A stretch of 64,000 nucleotides of DNA, from NCBI RefSeq assembly GCF_018919145.1, contig NZ_JAHLQJ010000003.1:124001-188000 (forward strand), written 5' to 3'. This stretch comes from Paenibacillus brevis. Its GTDB lineage: Bacteria > Bacillota > Bacilli > Paenibacillales > Paenibacillaceae. The first letter of the stretch is position 1. Each line of letters opens with the position of its first letter. A model generated the notes under the pieces. It saw only the letters and a program-made list of their open reading frames with translations. It made no database searches and was not told where the DNA came from. Below, one piece after another: positions 51,258 to 59,854 of the stretch. The position numbers and the translations under genes were made by a program.

Positions 51258-54200
51258 ATGAGCAGAAAGCTGGTTGGGCTTGGAAAGAAGATCGGGACGA
51301 AGTGGTTGCGGATCGGACTTGCTGCATCCTTGGCATTTACGATTCAACTGGAGCTGGGCGCTATTCTTGCACCTGTGCATGCCGAGGGTCCGAACGATCC
51401 GGCACCCTATATTGCTGCCAAAGTGGTAAATGAGAATGCCGGCAAGAGAATTCTTTTTGACAATACTCATGCCCAGACCGCGGGTGCCGCAGATTGGGTT
51501 ATTGACGGCGGGTTTTCCGATTTTGGACAAGCATTGGCGGCCGACGGATTTGATGTTGCCGAGCTGCGCAAGTCAACACCAATTACCTACAGCGATCTAA
51601 GCGCCTATTCTGTATTTGTTATTGCTGAGCCCAACATTCCCTTCAAGCAGAGCGAACAGGCTGCGATGGAGCAATATGTACAGAACGGAGGAAGTATATT
51701 CTTCATTGGAGATCATTATAACGCTGACCGCAATAAGAACCGCTGGGACGGCTCCGAAGCGATCAACGGGTACCGCAGAGGGGCCTGGGAGGATCCAACT
51801 AAGGGCATGGGCTCGGAAGAGCGAAACTCGGAGGCGATGCAAGGCGTCGTCAGCTCGGATTGGCTCTCGGACAATTTCGGGGTTCGTTTCCGGTATAACG
51901 CATTAGGCGACATTACGGCTAATCATATTGTTGAGCCGGATCAAGCCTTCGGAATCACCGAGGGAGTTGACGGAGTCGCGATGCATGCCGGCTCTACGCT
52001 AGCGATTACCGATCCGGCCAAGGCCAAGGGCATCGTGTATCTCCCGCAGACGAATGAGGCATGGGGAAGCGCGGTGGATCAGGGCGTATATAACGGCGGC
52101 GGCATGGAGGAGGGACCTTATGTTGCCGTAGCCAAGGTTGGATTGGGCAAAGCGGCCTTTATCGGTGATTCCTCACCGGTAGAAGATGCCACGCCAAAAT
52201 ATTTGCGTGAAGAGACAGGAGCTAAAAAGACGACCTATGACGGCTTCAAGGAGCAGGATGATGCCATTTTGTTAGTCAATTTGATGAATTGGCTGGCAGA
52301 CCAAGAGAGCTATACAAGTCTGGCACAAGTCGATGACCTTCAATTGGACGAGGCGACAGAGCTGCATTCCTTCGAAGCGCCGGAGGCTTCAACGGAGCCT
52401 CAGCCCGAACCATGGTCTGCACCGGCCGCCGGCTATAAATGGTGGGACGGCTCGACCTTCAAGCCAGGCTCCTACGGGGGTGCTACAGTGAGTGCATCGC
52501 CAGTTTACAGCTTTGTCCGCCAATCGGTTCTACCCAATGCATCAGAGTTCCAAATTCGCGTTCTCATCGAGAATCTGCCTGCCAATTCAACGGTGTCCGG
52601 CTTTAGTGCAGGGGTCTACTTGACGGGAGGAACCCAGGTGGCCATGACGCAAAAAGCGGACGGAACCTGGCCAACCGCTTATGGATACGGGGACACCTTC
52701 AGCTTGACTGCTGACAGTCAGGGACGAGCTTATAAGGATTTGACGATGCGCATCAAGCCAGGCACCTCCGGAGCGGCCAATCTTCGTTTGCGGCAGAACG
52801 GCAACAATCTGTTGACCCAATCCGTGACGCTGGATAATGTGCCTGCGGAGCCGTTGCCGGATGCAGGCAGCTCGATTCCGGAATTGATTACGATCGCGGA
52901 AGGAAGAAGCAAGCCGGAAGGAAGCCTGATCACGGTTCAAGGTACTGTAACGACTGAGCCGGGCATTTATGGAGGACAAACCTTCTATCTGCAGGACGCT
53001 ACCGGAGGAGTCTATGTGTATCAGAGCAGCACGGGATTTCATCAAGGAGACGTGATCAAGCTCACGGCTTCAACAGCTCTTTATAACACAGAGCTCGAAT
53101 TGACGAGCCCGGTCTTGATCGAAAAGGTCGGGACGGCAGATCTGCCGGAGGCAGCCGCGGTCGACAGCGTAGATGCTGCCAATCAAGGCCAGTTGATTGC
53201 ACTTCACCAGGTGGAGATCACTAATATCATTACGGCATCTCCATCCGGTTCCTTCGAATTTGATGCGGTCAGCGCGAATGGAGTCAGCAACCATGTTCGC
53301 GTGGATGTCAGAACGGGTCTGACACTCGCAGACTTCCCCTATGAAGAAGGACAGATTGTAAATCTTCAAGGTGTATCTTCAATCTTTAAAGACGTATATC
53401 AATTGAAGGTACGGGGGATAAACGATATTTCGCTTGCGCAGGCCAATGTTCCCCCGGCAACCACTGCCATTCTATCAGAACAGCCGAACTCGAAAGGTTG
53501 GTTTAACCGGAATGTGGCCCTTACTTTGACGGCTACGGGTTCGGAGCCGGTATTGACAACCTATCGGTTGAATGAGGGAGCTGAGTCCGTATACTCGGGT
53601 CCTGTGGATATCAGCAGGGAAGGAATCAATGTCATTCAATATTACTCTTCTGCCGGCGGTGCGACTGAAGAGGCGAAGACGATAGAAATCAAGCTGGATA
53701 AGACAGCGCCTGCCGTAACTTTGACTCAATCGGGGCACAGAATCGGAGACGTATGGGAGCAGGATGTCCTGAAGTTTGAACTTCACGGCACGGACGAGCT
53801 CTCCGGGGTCATTGCCCGGAAGCTTCTCCTCAACGGCCAGCCGATTGAAGAGGGTCAGACGATCAGCGCCAAGGAACTGGGAGCAGGAGAGCATGCCATT
53901 GAATACTGCGTAGAAGACGCCGCAGGCAACGTGGCCTCGGACCGGGCCGTATTCCAGGTGAAGCAGCCGCATGCCGCCGCAGCTCCGGGCATACCTGTAC
54001 TGTCAGACAATAATGGTTATGATACCGGCCTTCGGGACGGGGATTATAAGGTAACGATGAATTTGTGGTGGGGAAATAACGGTTCGGAATTCAAACTGTA
54101 TGAAGACGGCGTCCTGATTCAGACCGTCCCATTGACGGAGGCTTCCCCTTCGATACAGACGGCTTCTGTCAATATAACGGGAAAGGCCAACGGCGTATAT

Positions 54201-54584
54201 ACGTATGTCGGCGAATTGGTGAACGCCTGGGGCGCATCGCAGTCGGAGCCCCTCCGCGTAACGGTGACGGAGGCTTCGCCGGGCAAGCCGGTATTGTCGC
54301 ATGACAATTGGGACGGAGATGGCAGCTACCAGATTAGCGCGAACCTGTGGTGGGGGACGAATGCTACCGAATACCGTCTCTATGAGAACGGCGTATTGAT
54401 CGACACCCGGGCTTTGACCAGCGCCTCTCCGGGTATGCAGCGCGCTGCCACTGAGATCCAGGACCGGGCGCCGGGCATTTATGAATATTATGCTGAATGG
54501 ATTAATGCCGCAGGCGTAACTCAAAGCGACCGCATTCAGGTTCGTGTAGGAGCATGGGGCTTCCTGCCGCAGCACGCCGCTTAA
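51258..54584 (+). CDS. Large secreted multidomain protein (GATase-like, OB-fold, Ig, ChiA-N repeats)
   Basis: A 1108-residue exported protein. Signal peptide about 1-42 (PVHAEG); a class-I glutamine-amidotransferase-like/DUF4350 domain about 60-350 ([21 protein letters not shown]); a Trp-rich beta module about 390-530; an OB-fold domain about 545-700 ([14 protein letters not shown] ... [12 protein letters not shown]), a type seen in extracellular nucleases; Ig-like repeats about 735-900; and two tandem 'NLWWG..(S/T)E(F/Y)(K/R)LYE(D/N)GVLI' modules about 915-1095, which resemble the N-terminal domain of chitinase A. No catalytic residues can be named. It probably binds or processes extracellular polymer. 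ATG preceded by GGGAGG. Confidence 0.75.
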   Translation: MSRKLVGLGKKIGTKWLRIGLAASLAFTIQLELGAILAPVHAEGPNDPAPYIAAKVVNENAGKRILFDNTHAQTAGAADWVIDGGFSDFGQALAADGFDVAELRKSTPITYSDLSAYSVFVIAEPNIPFKQSEQAAMEQYVQNGGSIFFIGDHYNADRNKNRWDGSEAINGYRRGAWEDPTKGMGSEERNSEAMQGVVSSDWLSDNFGVRFRYNALGDITANHIVEPDQAFGITEGVDGVAMHAGSTLAITDPAKAKGIVYLPQTNEAWGSAVDQGVYNGGGMEEGPYVAVAKVGLGKAAFIGDSSPVEDATPKYLREETGAKKTTYDGFKEQDDAILLVNLMNWLADQESYTSLAQVDDLQLDEATELHSFEAPEASTEPQPEPWSAPAAGYKWWDGSTFKPGSYGGATVSASPVYSFVRQSVLPNASEFQIRVLIENLPANSTVSGFSAGVYLTGGTQVAMTQKADGTWPTAYGYGDTFSLTADSQGRAYKDLTMRIKPGTSGAANLRLRQNGNNLLTQSVTLDNVPAEPLPDAGSSIPELITIAEGRSKPEGSLITVQGTVTTEPGIYGGQTFYLQDATGGVYVYQSSTGFHQGDVIKLTASTALYNTELELTSPVLIEKVGTADLPEAAAVDSVDAANQGQLIALHQVEITNIITASPSGSFEFDAVSANGVSNHVRVDVRTGLTLADFPYEEGQIVNLQGVSSIFKDVYQLKVRGINDISLAQANVPPATTAILSEQPNSKGWFNRNVALTLTATGSEPVLTTYRLNEGAESVYSGPVDISREGINVIQYYSSAGGATEEAKTIEIKLDKTAPAVTLTQSGHRIGDVWEQDVLKFELHGTDELSGVIARKLLLNGQPIEEGQTISAKELGAGEHAIEYCVEDAAGNVASDRAVFQVKQPHAAAAPGIPVLSDNNGYDTGLRDGDYKVTMNLWWGNNGSEFKLYEDGVLIQTVPLTEASPSIQTASVNITGKANGVYTYVGELVNAWGASQSEPLRVTVTEASPGKPVLSHDNWDGDGSYQISANLWWGTNATEYRLYENGVLIDTRALTSASPGMQRAATEIQDRAPGIYEYYAEWINAAGVTQSDRIQVRVGAWGFLPQHAA

Positions 54585-54607
54585 GCAAAGTTAGCGCATG
54601 ACTTGTG

Positions 54608-54655
54608 AAAGGCCGATCGGACCGGGGCACCCGGAGCCGGTTGGCCTTTTCTCTT
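54608..54655 (+). terminator. Rho-independent terminator
   Basis: AAAGGCC-ATCGG pairs with CCGGTTGGCCTTT around a GGG/CCC inner stem, followed by a T-rich tract. Confidence 0.8.
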
Positions 54656-54767
54656 TTGGTTCTCCATAAGAATAAACTTAAGAAAAACTTTAGATTTACC
54701 ATCCGTTCTTTTTAAAAAGTTCCTCTTATCCTTAAGGAAGAAGAAAAGGTATGGAGGAAGCACGCAT

Positions 54768-55658
54768 ATGAAGAAGTGGTTGATTTCTTTGGTGATCCTG
54801 CTGCTCCTGGGGCTTGGGTTTGTGAAACTAAAAGTGAGCACGCTTGAAGGATGGTATAGAGAACTGACCGCCCCTGTGGAGCAAAACGATCAGATACTGG
54901 AACCGGAGAGTTTTACGGAAGAACTGGGATTTACGATTGAAGTAAGCCAGTCCATGATTTATGAAGGAGATCTGCTGCTGGTGAACAAGGATCATCCGGT
55001 GCCCGACGGGCTCCATCCTGAAACTGAAGCGGTAAGCTTGGTTAAGAATCCCGAGTTGATCGATGGTTTTGGTGTCTTGGATAACAGCATCCTGTTATCG
55101 CCACGGCTGGTTGAGCATTTTACCGCGATGGTTAAGGCCGCAGGCAAGGAGGGTATTCATCAATTTTTGATCAGCAGCGGGTACCGGGATGAGAGCAAGC
55201 AGGACGAGCTGTATCGCGAAATGGGCTCCAAGCGGGCCCTGCCTGCCGGATTCAGTGAGCATAACCTCGGTCTGTCGCTCGACATCGGTTCATCCCAAGG
55301 CGAGATGGGCGAAGCGCCCGAAGGATTGTGGCTCAAGAAGCATGCGTGGGAGTACGGCTTTATATTGCGCTATCCCGAAGACAAGACGGACATCACGGGC
55401 ATTCGGTTCGAGCCCTGGCATTTCCGGTACGTAGGTCAGCCGCACAGTACGATTATGCAGGAAGAAGGTCTGGTTCTCGAACAATATCTTGATGAGCTAA
55501 AGAGGCGGAAAAGTATGAGCGCAACGGCAGGTGGGCAAGATTATCGGGTGTTTTATTACCCGATTTCGGAAGATCAGGTCATCTATGTACCTGCACAAGG
55601 AAAATATTCACTTTCCGGCAACAATATAGACGGCATCATTGTGACGGTTGCGGAGTAA
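54768..55658 (+). CDS. vanY: Membrane-anchored D,D-carboxypeptidase (VanY-like, M15)
   Basis: A 296-residue enzyme with one N-terminal membrane segment (about 4-22) and an extracellular M15 peptidase domain. Zinc ligands and catalytic residues lie in 'SEHNLGLSLDIG' (His165, Asp172) and 'EPWHFRYVG' (Glu215, His218); 'SSGYRDESKQDELY' is the substrate loop. VanY removes the terminal D-alanine of wall precursors, lowering the number of vancomycin targets. A short beta-rich C-terminal extension (about 258-296) follows. AGGAAG precedes the ATG. First gene of a vanYZ-RS cluster without vanHAX. Confidence 0.88.
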   Translation: MKKWLISLVILLLLGLGFVKLKVSTLEGWYRELTAPVEQNDQILEPESFTEELGFTIEVSQSMIYEGDLLLVNKDHPVPDGLHPETEAVSLVKNPELIDGFGVLDNSILLSPRLVEHFTAMVKAAGKEGIHQFLISSGYRDESKQDELYREMGSKRALPAGFSEHNLGLSLDIGSSQGEMGEAPEGLWLKKHAWEYGFILRYPEDKTDITGIRFEPWHFRYVGQPHSTIMQEEGLVLEQYLDELKRRKSMSATAGGQDYRVFYYPISEDQVIYVPAQGKYSLSGNNIDGIIVTVAE

Positions 55659-55698
55659 GCAATACAAGCGAGCTTAGGGAAGGCAAGGAGATGATCCC

Positions 55699-56223
55699 AT
55701 GAATATTTCGTCCAGAATAATCCATGCCGGGATTCGGCTTATATTTGTTATTTATTTGTTCGTGCTGGTGAAGATTATCCTGTTCAAGATGCAGATCATT
55801 GAACCGGGGTTCCTATGGAACCAATTGTATAGCAGCTTGAGTCATCCTGGACTGGTCTATCAGAGACTTCTGACGGGGAATCTGGTGCCGTTTAGAGAAA
55901 TAACAAGAACGATGGAGATGATGACGGGCCATAGTCTCTTCAACTTGATCGGCAATGTGGCCATCTTTGTTCCTTTCGGCTTGTTCATTGGAATCATGCT
56001 GCAAAAGAAAGGGATCTCCGCTCTGGCTGCTCTCATCTACAGTCTTCTGATGAGCCTCTTGCTGGAAAGTGCCCAGCTATTGCTGAGAATCGGCCAGTTT
56101 GATGTGGACGACTTGCTGCTGAATACATTTGGAGGGCTTGTCGGCTACTTCATCTTCAGCGTCATAGCTATGGCAATCAGATTCGCGCGAGCAGAGGACA
56201 CGAGCAGTGAACCTGCTCTATGA
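55699..56223 (+). CDS. vanZ: VanZ-family membrane protein
   Basis: A 174-residue integral membrane protein with about five segments. 'NLIGNVAIFVPFGLFIGIML' and 'SLLLESAQLLLRIGQFDVDDLLLNTFGGLVGY' (landmarks: ESAQLLL, FDVDDLLLNTFGG) are the core VanZ motifs. VanZ proteins lower teicoplanin and other glycopeptide binding by an unknown mechanism. AAGGAGA precedes the ATG. It follows vanY closely and is probably on the same transcript. Confidence 0.9.
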   Translation: MNISSRIIHAGIRLIFVIYLFVLVKIILFKMQIIEPGFLWNQLYSSLSHPGLVYQRLLTGNLVPFREITRTMEMMTGHSLFNLIGNVAIFVPFGLFIGIMLQKKGISALAALIYSLLMSLLLESAQLLLRIGQFDVDDLLLNTFGGLVGYFIFSVIAMAIRFARAEDTSSEPAL

Positions 56224-56441
56224 TCCGCAGTTTTGGGGGATGGCCTTCCCGCTAGCGATGTATACAACCAGCACCTACCAATTGTCCAAAGCGCTTCATT
56301 TGCCGTTTCTGGCCAGCATTCCGAAGGGAATGGTGGTGGTTGCCTTTGGTTGCCTTTACCGCCTGGCTGGCGGTTCTTATTGGTTTTATTCATCATCAAG
56401 CAGCCTCCATTCGCGCAGCAAAAAGCACGAAGCTTCAGTGA
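56207..56441 (+). pseudogene. Remnant of a tellurite-resistance/dicarboxylate transporter (TDT) gene
   Basis: A GTG/ATG-led segment 'MNLLYDPQFWGMAFPLAMYT' matches the C-terminal part of TDT-family membrane transporters, without the first two-thirds of the protein. A 10-bp tandem duplication, GGTTGCCTTT twice (56338-56357), then breaks the frame: the original tail 'FTAWLAVLIGFIHHQAAS' continues in another frame to TGA at 56439. It overlaps the end of vanZ. Truncated and frameshifted, so not functional. Family call from memory of the conserved 'YDPQFWGMVFPLGMYT' motif. Confidence 0.65.
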
Positions 56442-56488
56442 GTGTTCCCTCTGCCGTAGAGGAGCTTTGCTTTTCCGAGGGAGTCGGG

Positions 56489-56597
56489 AATGGTGATGAC
56501 CCGAGATCAGATCATCCAAGTGCCTGCACATGGGTTGGTCATTGAAATCGCAGGCTGTCTCGGTTATGCTGTCCTTGAAAAGGAGACGAAGCTATGA
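56489..56597 (+). CDS. Small ORF coupled to the response regulator
   Basis: A 35-codon frame starting 'MVMTRDQIIQVPAHGLVIEI' with GAGGGAG six bases upstream. Its stop overlaps the response-regulator ATG by 4 bp (ATGA), a classic coupling arrangement, which suggests it is translated. The 'DQIIQVPAHG' piece faintly resembles 'DQVIYVPAQG' near the C-terminus of VanY upstream, so it may derive from a duplicated vanY tail. Too short for a firm call. Confidence 0.45.
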
Positions 56598-57295
56598 AAC
56601 CGATATCGATTCTGATTGCGGACGATGAGGAGGAAATTGCCGATCTGATTGAGCTGCATCTGTCCAAAGAAGGCTATCGCTGTATGAAGGCTTGCGACGG
56701 ACAAGAGGCGCTTGATGTGATTCGAACGCAGCCCATCGACCTGGCTATCCTGGACATTATGATGCCGAAGATCGATGGTTATGAGGTGACCCGGCAAATT
56801 CGCGAGCAGTATCATCTGCCGATCATTTTCCTGAGTGCCAAGACAACCGATCTGGATAAAATCACCGGATTGGTCCGCGGGGCGGATGACTACATGACGA
56901 AGCCCTTTAATCCGATGGAGCTGGTTGCAAGAGTAAATGCGCAATTGCGCAGGTTCATTCATTTGAATCCTTCGATGGCTTCAGCCCCAGACATTTCCGT
57001 CCTGGAAGCGGGGGGAGTTCGTCTTTTTCCTGAGCAGCGGACGGCCTTCTTGTACGGCGAGCCGATTGAGCTGACACCGAAGGAGTTCGATATATTAATG
57101 CTGCTGGCCAGCCATCCGAAGAAAGTGTTCAGCTCGGAGCATATTTTTCAGCAGGTGTGGGGCGAGGCATATTATGAAGGCGGGAATACGGTCATGGTGC
57201 ACATCCGGACCTTGCGCAAGAAGCTAGGCGAGGACCAGCACAAGAATAAGCTGATCAAAACCGTTTGGGGAGTAGGGTATACATTCAATGGCTAA
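56594..57295 (+). CDS. OmpR-family response regulator (VanR-like)
   Basis: A 233-residue regulator: receiver domain about 4-120 (acidic 'ADDEEE', phospho-Asp near 53 in 'LAILDIMMPKIDG', Lys in 'YMTKPFNPMEL') and a winged-helix DNA-binding domain about 135-232 ending 'LIKTVWGVGYTFNG'. It overlaps its kinase gene by 8 bp. Position after vanY-vanZ and the receiver sequence suggest a VanR role, controlling vanYZ in response to wall stress. Confidence 0.88.
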   Translation: MKPISILIADDEEEIADLIELHLSKEGYRCMKACDGQEALDVIRTQPIDLAILDIMMPKIDGYEVTRQIREQYHLPIIFLSAKTTDLDKITGLVRGADDYMTKPFNPMELVARVNAQLRRFIHLNPSMASAPDISVLEAGGVRLFPEQRTAFLYGEPIELTPKEFDILMLLASHPKKVFSSEHIFQQVWGEAYYEGGNTVMVHIRTLRKKLGEDQHKNKLIKTVWGVGYTFNG

Positions 57296-58376
57296 ACCGC
57301 TACGGAGCTTCCGTTTCAAAATGATCCAGTTGTTTGGGCTCAGCATGCTGTTGTCAGCATTCACCACCTTTCTTATCTATTTGGGTCTGCAACGTTATTA
57401 CCATACGCTTTATCGTGAGGATCCAATGTTCGAAGTCCGTCAAATCATGAGGGAGATCGGCGATATCAACGTGTTTCTGATCATCTTCTTCCCTCTGTCC
57501 TTCGTTTACTTTTTCCTGCTCAGCCGACGCTATGTCGGCTATTTCCGGGAGATTTCCCGCGGGATCAACCAACTGGCAGGGGGAGATTTTGCGAGTAATG
57601 TTGTTATTCCGTCAAATGACGAGTTCGGGGATATCGCCAGAGACATTAATCTAGCCGGGCAGCAGTTGAGAGAAGCGCTTCAGCGAGGCGATTTTGCGGA
57701 GAACAGCAAAGAGCAGCTGGTGCTGAATCTGGCTCATGATTTGCGGACGCCGCTTACCTCGGTCATCGGGTATCTGGATTTCATCTTGCAGGGCAAGGAC
57801 CTGAACGCTGAGCAAATGAAGCATTATCTGACGATCGCTTATACCAAATCACAGCGTCTTGAGAGACTGATCGATGAGCTGTTCGAAATTACGCGGATGA
57901 ATTACGGAAAGATGAATATGAACCGGCAAACCCTTGATCTGACGGAGCTGCTGACCCAGTTAGCTGAAGAATTAGTTCCCTTGTTCGAGAAGAATGGCCT
58001 GACGGCCCGGCTCGAGTTCGAATCGAGGCTACTGGCATTCGGGGATGGAGAACTGTTGGCTCGTGTATTTGAAAATATACTGTCCAACGCCGTACGTTAC
58101 GGCAGTGACGGAGAATTTGTGGATATCACCGGCCGTGTGGCAGGAGCGGAGATTGTCATTACAGTTACGAACTACGGGAATTCGATAACTGAGTCTGAGC
58201 TTTCTCATGTCTTTGAAATGTTCTTCACCGGCGACCGAGCGAGAACGCATAAGGAAGGCAGCACCGGCCTGGGGCTGTTCATCGCCAAGAACATTGTGGA
58301 ACAGCATGAAGGTTCTATTTCTGTCCATAGCGATGTGATCCGCACGGAATTCGAGGTGCGCTTGCCCACGCAATAA
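57288..58376 (+). CDS. Sensor histidine kinase (VanS-like)
   Basis: A 362-residue kinase with two membrane segments (about 11-31 and 60-80) separated by a short extracellular loop of about 30 residues, HAMP (about 82-135), the phospho-acceptor His in 'NLAHDLRTPLTSVIGYLD' (about 150), and an HATPase domain with 'LSNAVRYGSDG' and 'GLGLFIAKNIVEQH'. The tiny extracellular part is typical of VanS and other kinases that sense in or at the membrane. Pairs with the preceding regulator. Confidence 0.9.
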   Translation: MAKPLRSFRFKMIQLFGLSMLLSAFTTFLIYLGLQRYYHTLYREDPMFEVRQIMREIGDINVFLIIFFPLSFVYFFLLSRRYVGYFREISRGINQLAGGDFASNVVIPSNDEFGDIARDINLAGQQLREALQRGDFAENSKEQLVLNLAHDLRTPLTSVIGYLDFILQGKDLNAEQMKHYLTIAYTKSQRLERLIDELFEITRMNYGKMNMNRQTLDLTELLTQLAEELVPLFEKNGLTARLEFESRLLAFGDGELLARVFENILSNAVRYGSDGEFVDITGRVAGAEIVITVTNYGNSITESELSHVFEMFFTGDRARTHKEGSTGLGLFIAKNIVEQHEGSISVHSDVIRTEFEVRLPTQ

Positions 58377-58503
58377 ATAGCTTGGCCGTGGGCACCTGTT
58401 TTTACTGCCGGTCGGATATGCCGAAGGAGAGCCATCAGCTAAGCAAATGAAAACAGTTACGGAAATTTCCTTCCGAAATACATATCAAAGGAGATGAAGA
58501 GTA

Positions 58504-58896
58504 ATGGACAAAATGGCTTATGAAAGCATAGACGCTTATATTGAGGCCTGTCCTTCCGAGGTACAGGGCATTCTGCATGAGATTCGCCGGATCATCCGGG
58601 AAGCGGCGCCTGATGCGGCGGAGAAGATCAGCTACCAGATGCCGACATTTGATCTGAATGGAAATCTGGTGCATTTTGCCGCATTTAAGCAACATATCGG
58701 TTTCTATCCGGCTCCGCAGGGTATCGAGGCCTTCGAGGCAGAATTGGCGAAATATAAGGGCGGAAAAGGCTCGGTACAATTTCCGCTTGATCAGCCGATG
58801 CCTTATGATCTGATCTCCCGGATCACGAAGTATCGGGCGGAGGAGAACCGGACCAAGGACAAACGGAAGGCGAAGAAAGGAAATTCATCGCAATAG
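58504..58896 (+). CDS. DUF1801 family protein (YdhG-like)
   Basis: A 130-residue cytoplasmic protein. 'YIEACPSEVQGILHEIRRIIREAAPDAAEKISYQMPTF' (landmarks: ILHEIRRIIREAAP, EKISYQMP) and 'PYDLISRITKYRAEEN' match the DUF1801/YdhG family, some members of which are described as frataxin-like iron chaperones. The C-terminal Lys-rich tail is unconserved. AAGGAGATG precedes the ATG. Confidence 0.82.
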   Translation: MDKMAYESIDAYIEACPSEVQGILHEIRRIIREAAPDAAEKISYQMPTFDLNGNLVHFAAFKQHIGFYPAPQGIEAFEAELAKYKGGKGSVQFPLDQPMPYDLISRITKYRAEENRTKDKRKAKKGNSSQ

Positions 58897-59031
58897 ATAA
58901 TTTACAAATCTTGAAATAATGCTACTTTTCTTTGAAATCTTGTTATAGAGAATGGGACCTCCACGATATACAATGGAAGCGCCGGAAATGAGAACGCTTC
59001 ATGTTCGGTAATTATCCATTGGAGGTATGAA

Positions 59032-59745
59032 ATGAAGAAAAAGTCCTGGTTTTCCGTGACGGCAGCAGGAGTATTATCTTTGTTCATTTGCTTAAAAGCA
59101 TTTGCTGGGTTCGTATTCTGGGAGCCGCTAACCTATTTCAATCCGGAGACGTGGTATAAGGCTGACGGCTATTCCAACGGAGGTATGTTTAACTGTACCT
59201 GGCGTGCCAATAATGTCGGCTTCACCAGCGATGGAAAGCTGAGACTGGGATTAACGAGTTCAGCTTACAATCAATTTGACTGCGGGGAATACCAATCCAA
59301 CTATAAGTACGGATACGGATTGTACGAGGTTAGTATGAAGCCGGCCAAAAATACGGGCATCGTATCTTCCTTCTTCACTTATACCGGACCGGCATATGGC
59401 ACGCAATGGGATGAAATTGACATCGAGTTTTTAGGTAAGGATACGACAAAGGTACAGTTCAATTACTTTACCAACGGGGTAGGAGGCCATGAGAAAATTG
59501 TTGATCTTGGCTTTGATGCGTCGAAAGGCTTCCATACCTATGCTTTTGACTGGCAGCCTGGCTACATCAAATGGTATGTAGACGGTGTACTGAAGCATAC
59601 AGCTACGGCAAATATCCCGAGCACACCCGGCAAAATCATGATGAACATCTGGAACGGGAAGGGTGTTGACGGTTGGTTGGGATCGTATAACGGTGCGAAC
59701 CCGCTGTACGCCGAGTACGATTGGATGAAATATACGAGTAATTAA
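59032..59745 (+). CDS. bglS: Secreted GH16 beta-1,3-1,4-glucanase (lichenase)
   Basis: A 237-residue enzyme nearly collinear with Bacillus and Paenibacillus lichenases. Signal peptide about 1-25; the jelly-roll catalytic core carries 'WDEIDIEFLG' with nucleophile Glu128, Asp130 and acid/base Glu132. It cuts beta-1,4 bonds next to beta-1,3 bonds in lichenan and cereal glucan. TTGGAGGTATG gives a good start. A terminator follows. It has no binding module or dockerin, so it acts as a free enzyme. Confidence 0.95.
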   Translation: MKKKSWFSVTAAGVLSLFICLKAFAGFVFWEPLTYFNPETWYKADGYSNGGMFNCTWRANNVGFTSDGKLRLGLTSSAYNQFDCGEYQSNYKYGYGLYEVSMKPAKNTGIVSSFFTYTGPAYGTQWDEIDIEFLGKDTTKVQFNYFTNGVGGHEKIVDLGFDASKGFHTYAFDWQPGYIKWYVDGVLKHTATANIPSTPGKIMMNIWNGKGVDGWLGSYNGANPLYAEYDWMKYTSN

Positions 59746-59758
59746 TAATCAACTCTGC

Positions 59759-59786
59759 AAAAAGCAGCCGCCACGGCTGCTTTTTT
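59759..59786 (+). terminator. Rho-independent terminator
   Basis: AAAAAGCAGCC and GGCTGCTTTTTT form an 11-bp stem with a short loop and T run. Ends the lichenase gene. Confidence 0.9.
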
Positions 59787-59854
59787 ATGTTAGTCTGAGA
59801 ATATCTCAATCCATTTGGAGTTGAACTTCATCATCATGAAGCGGGGGAGAAGCA

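Noticed and set aside
56207-56545. 112-codon open frame as an intact gene
   Set aside because: The N-terminal piece matches the end of a larger transporter and the frame is shifted by a 10-bp tandem duplication.
54768-58376. Complete vancomycin-resistance operon
   Set aside because: No D-lactate dehydrogenase, D-Ala-D-Lac ligase or VanX dipeptidase gene is present in the window.
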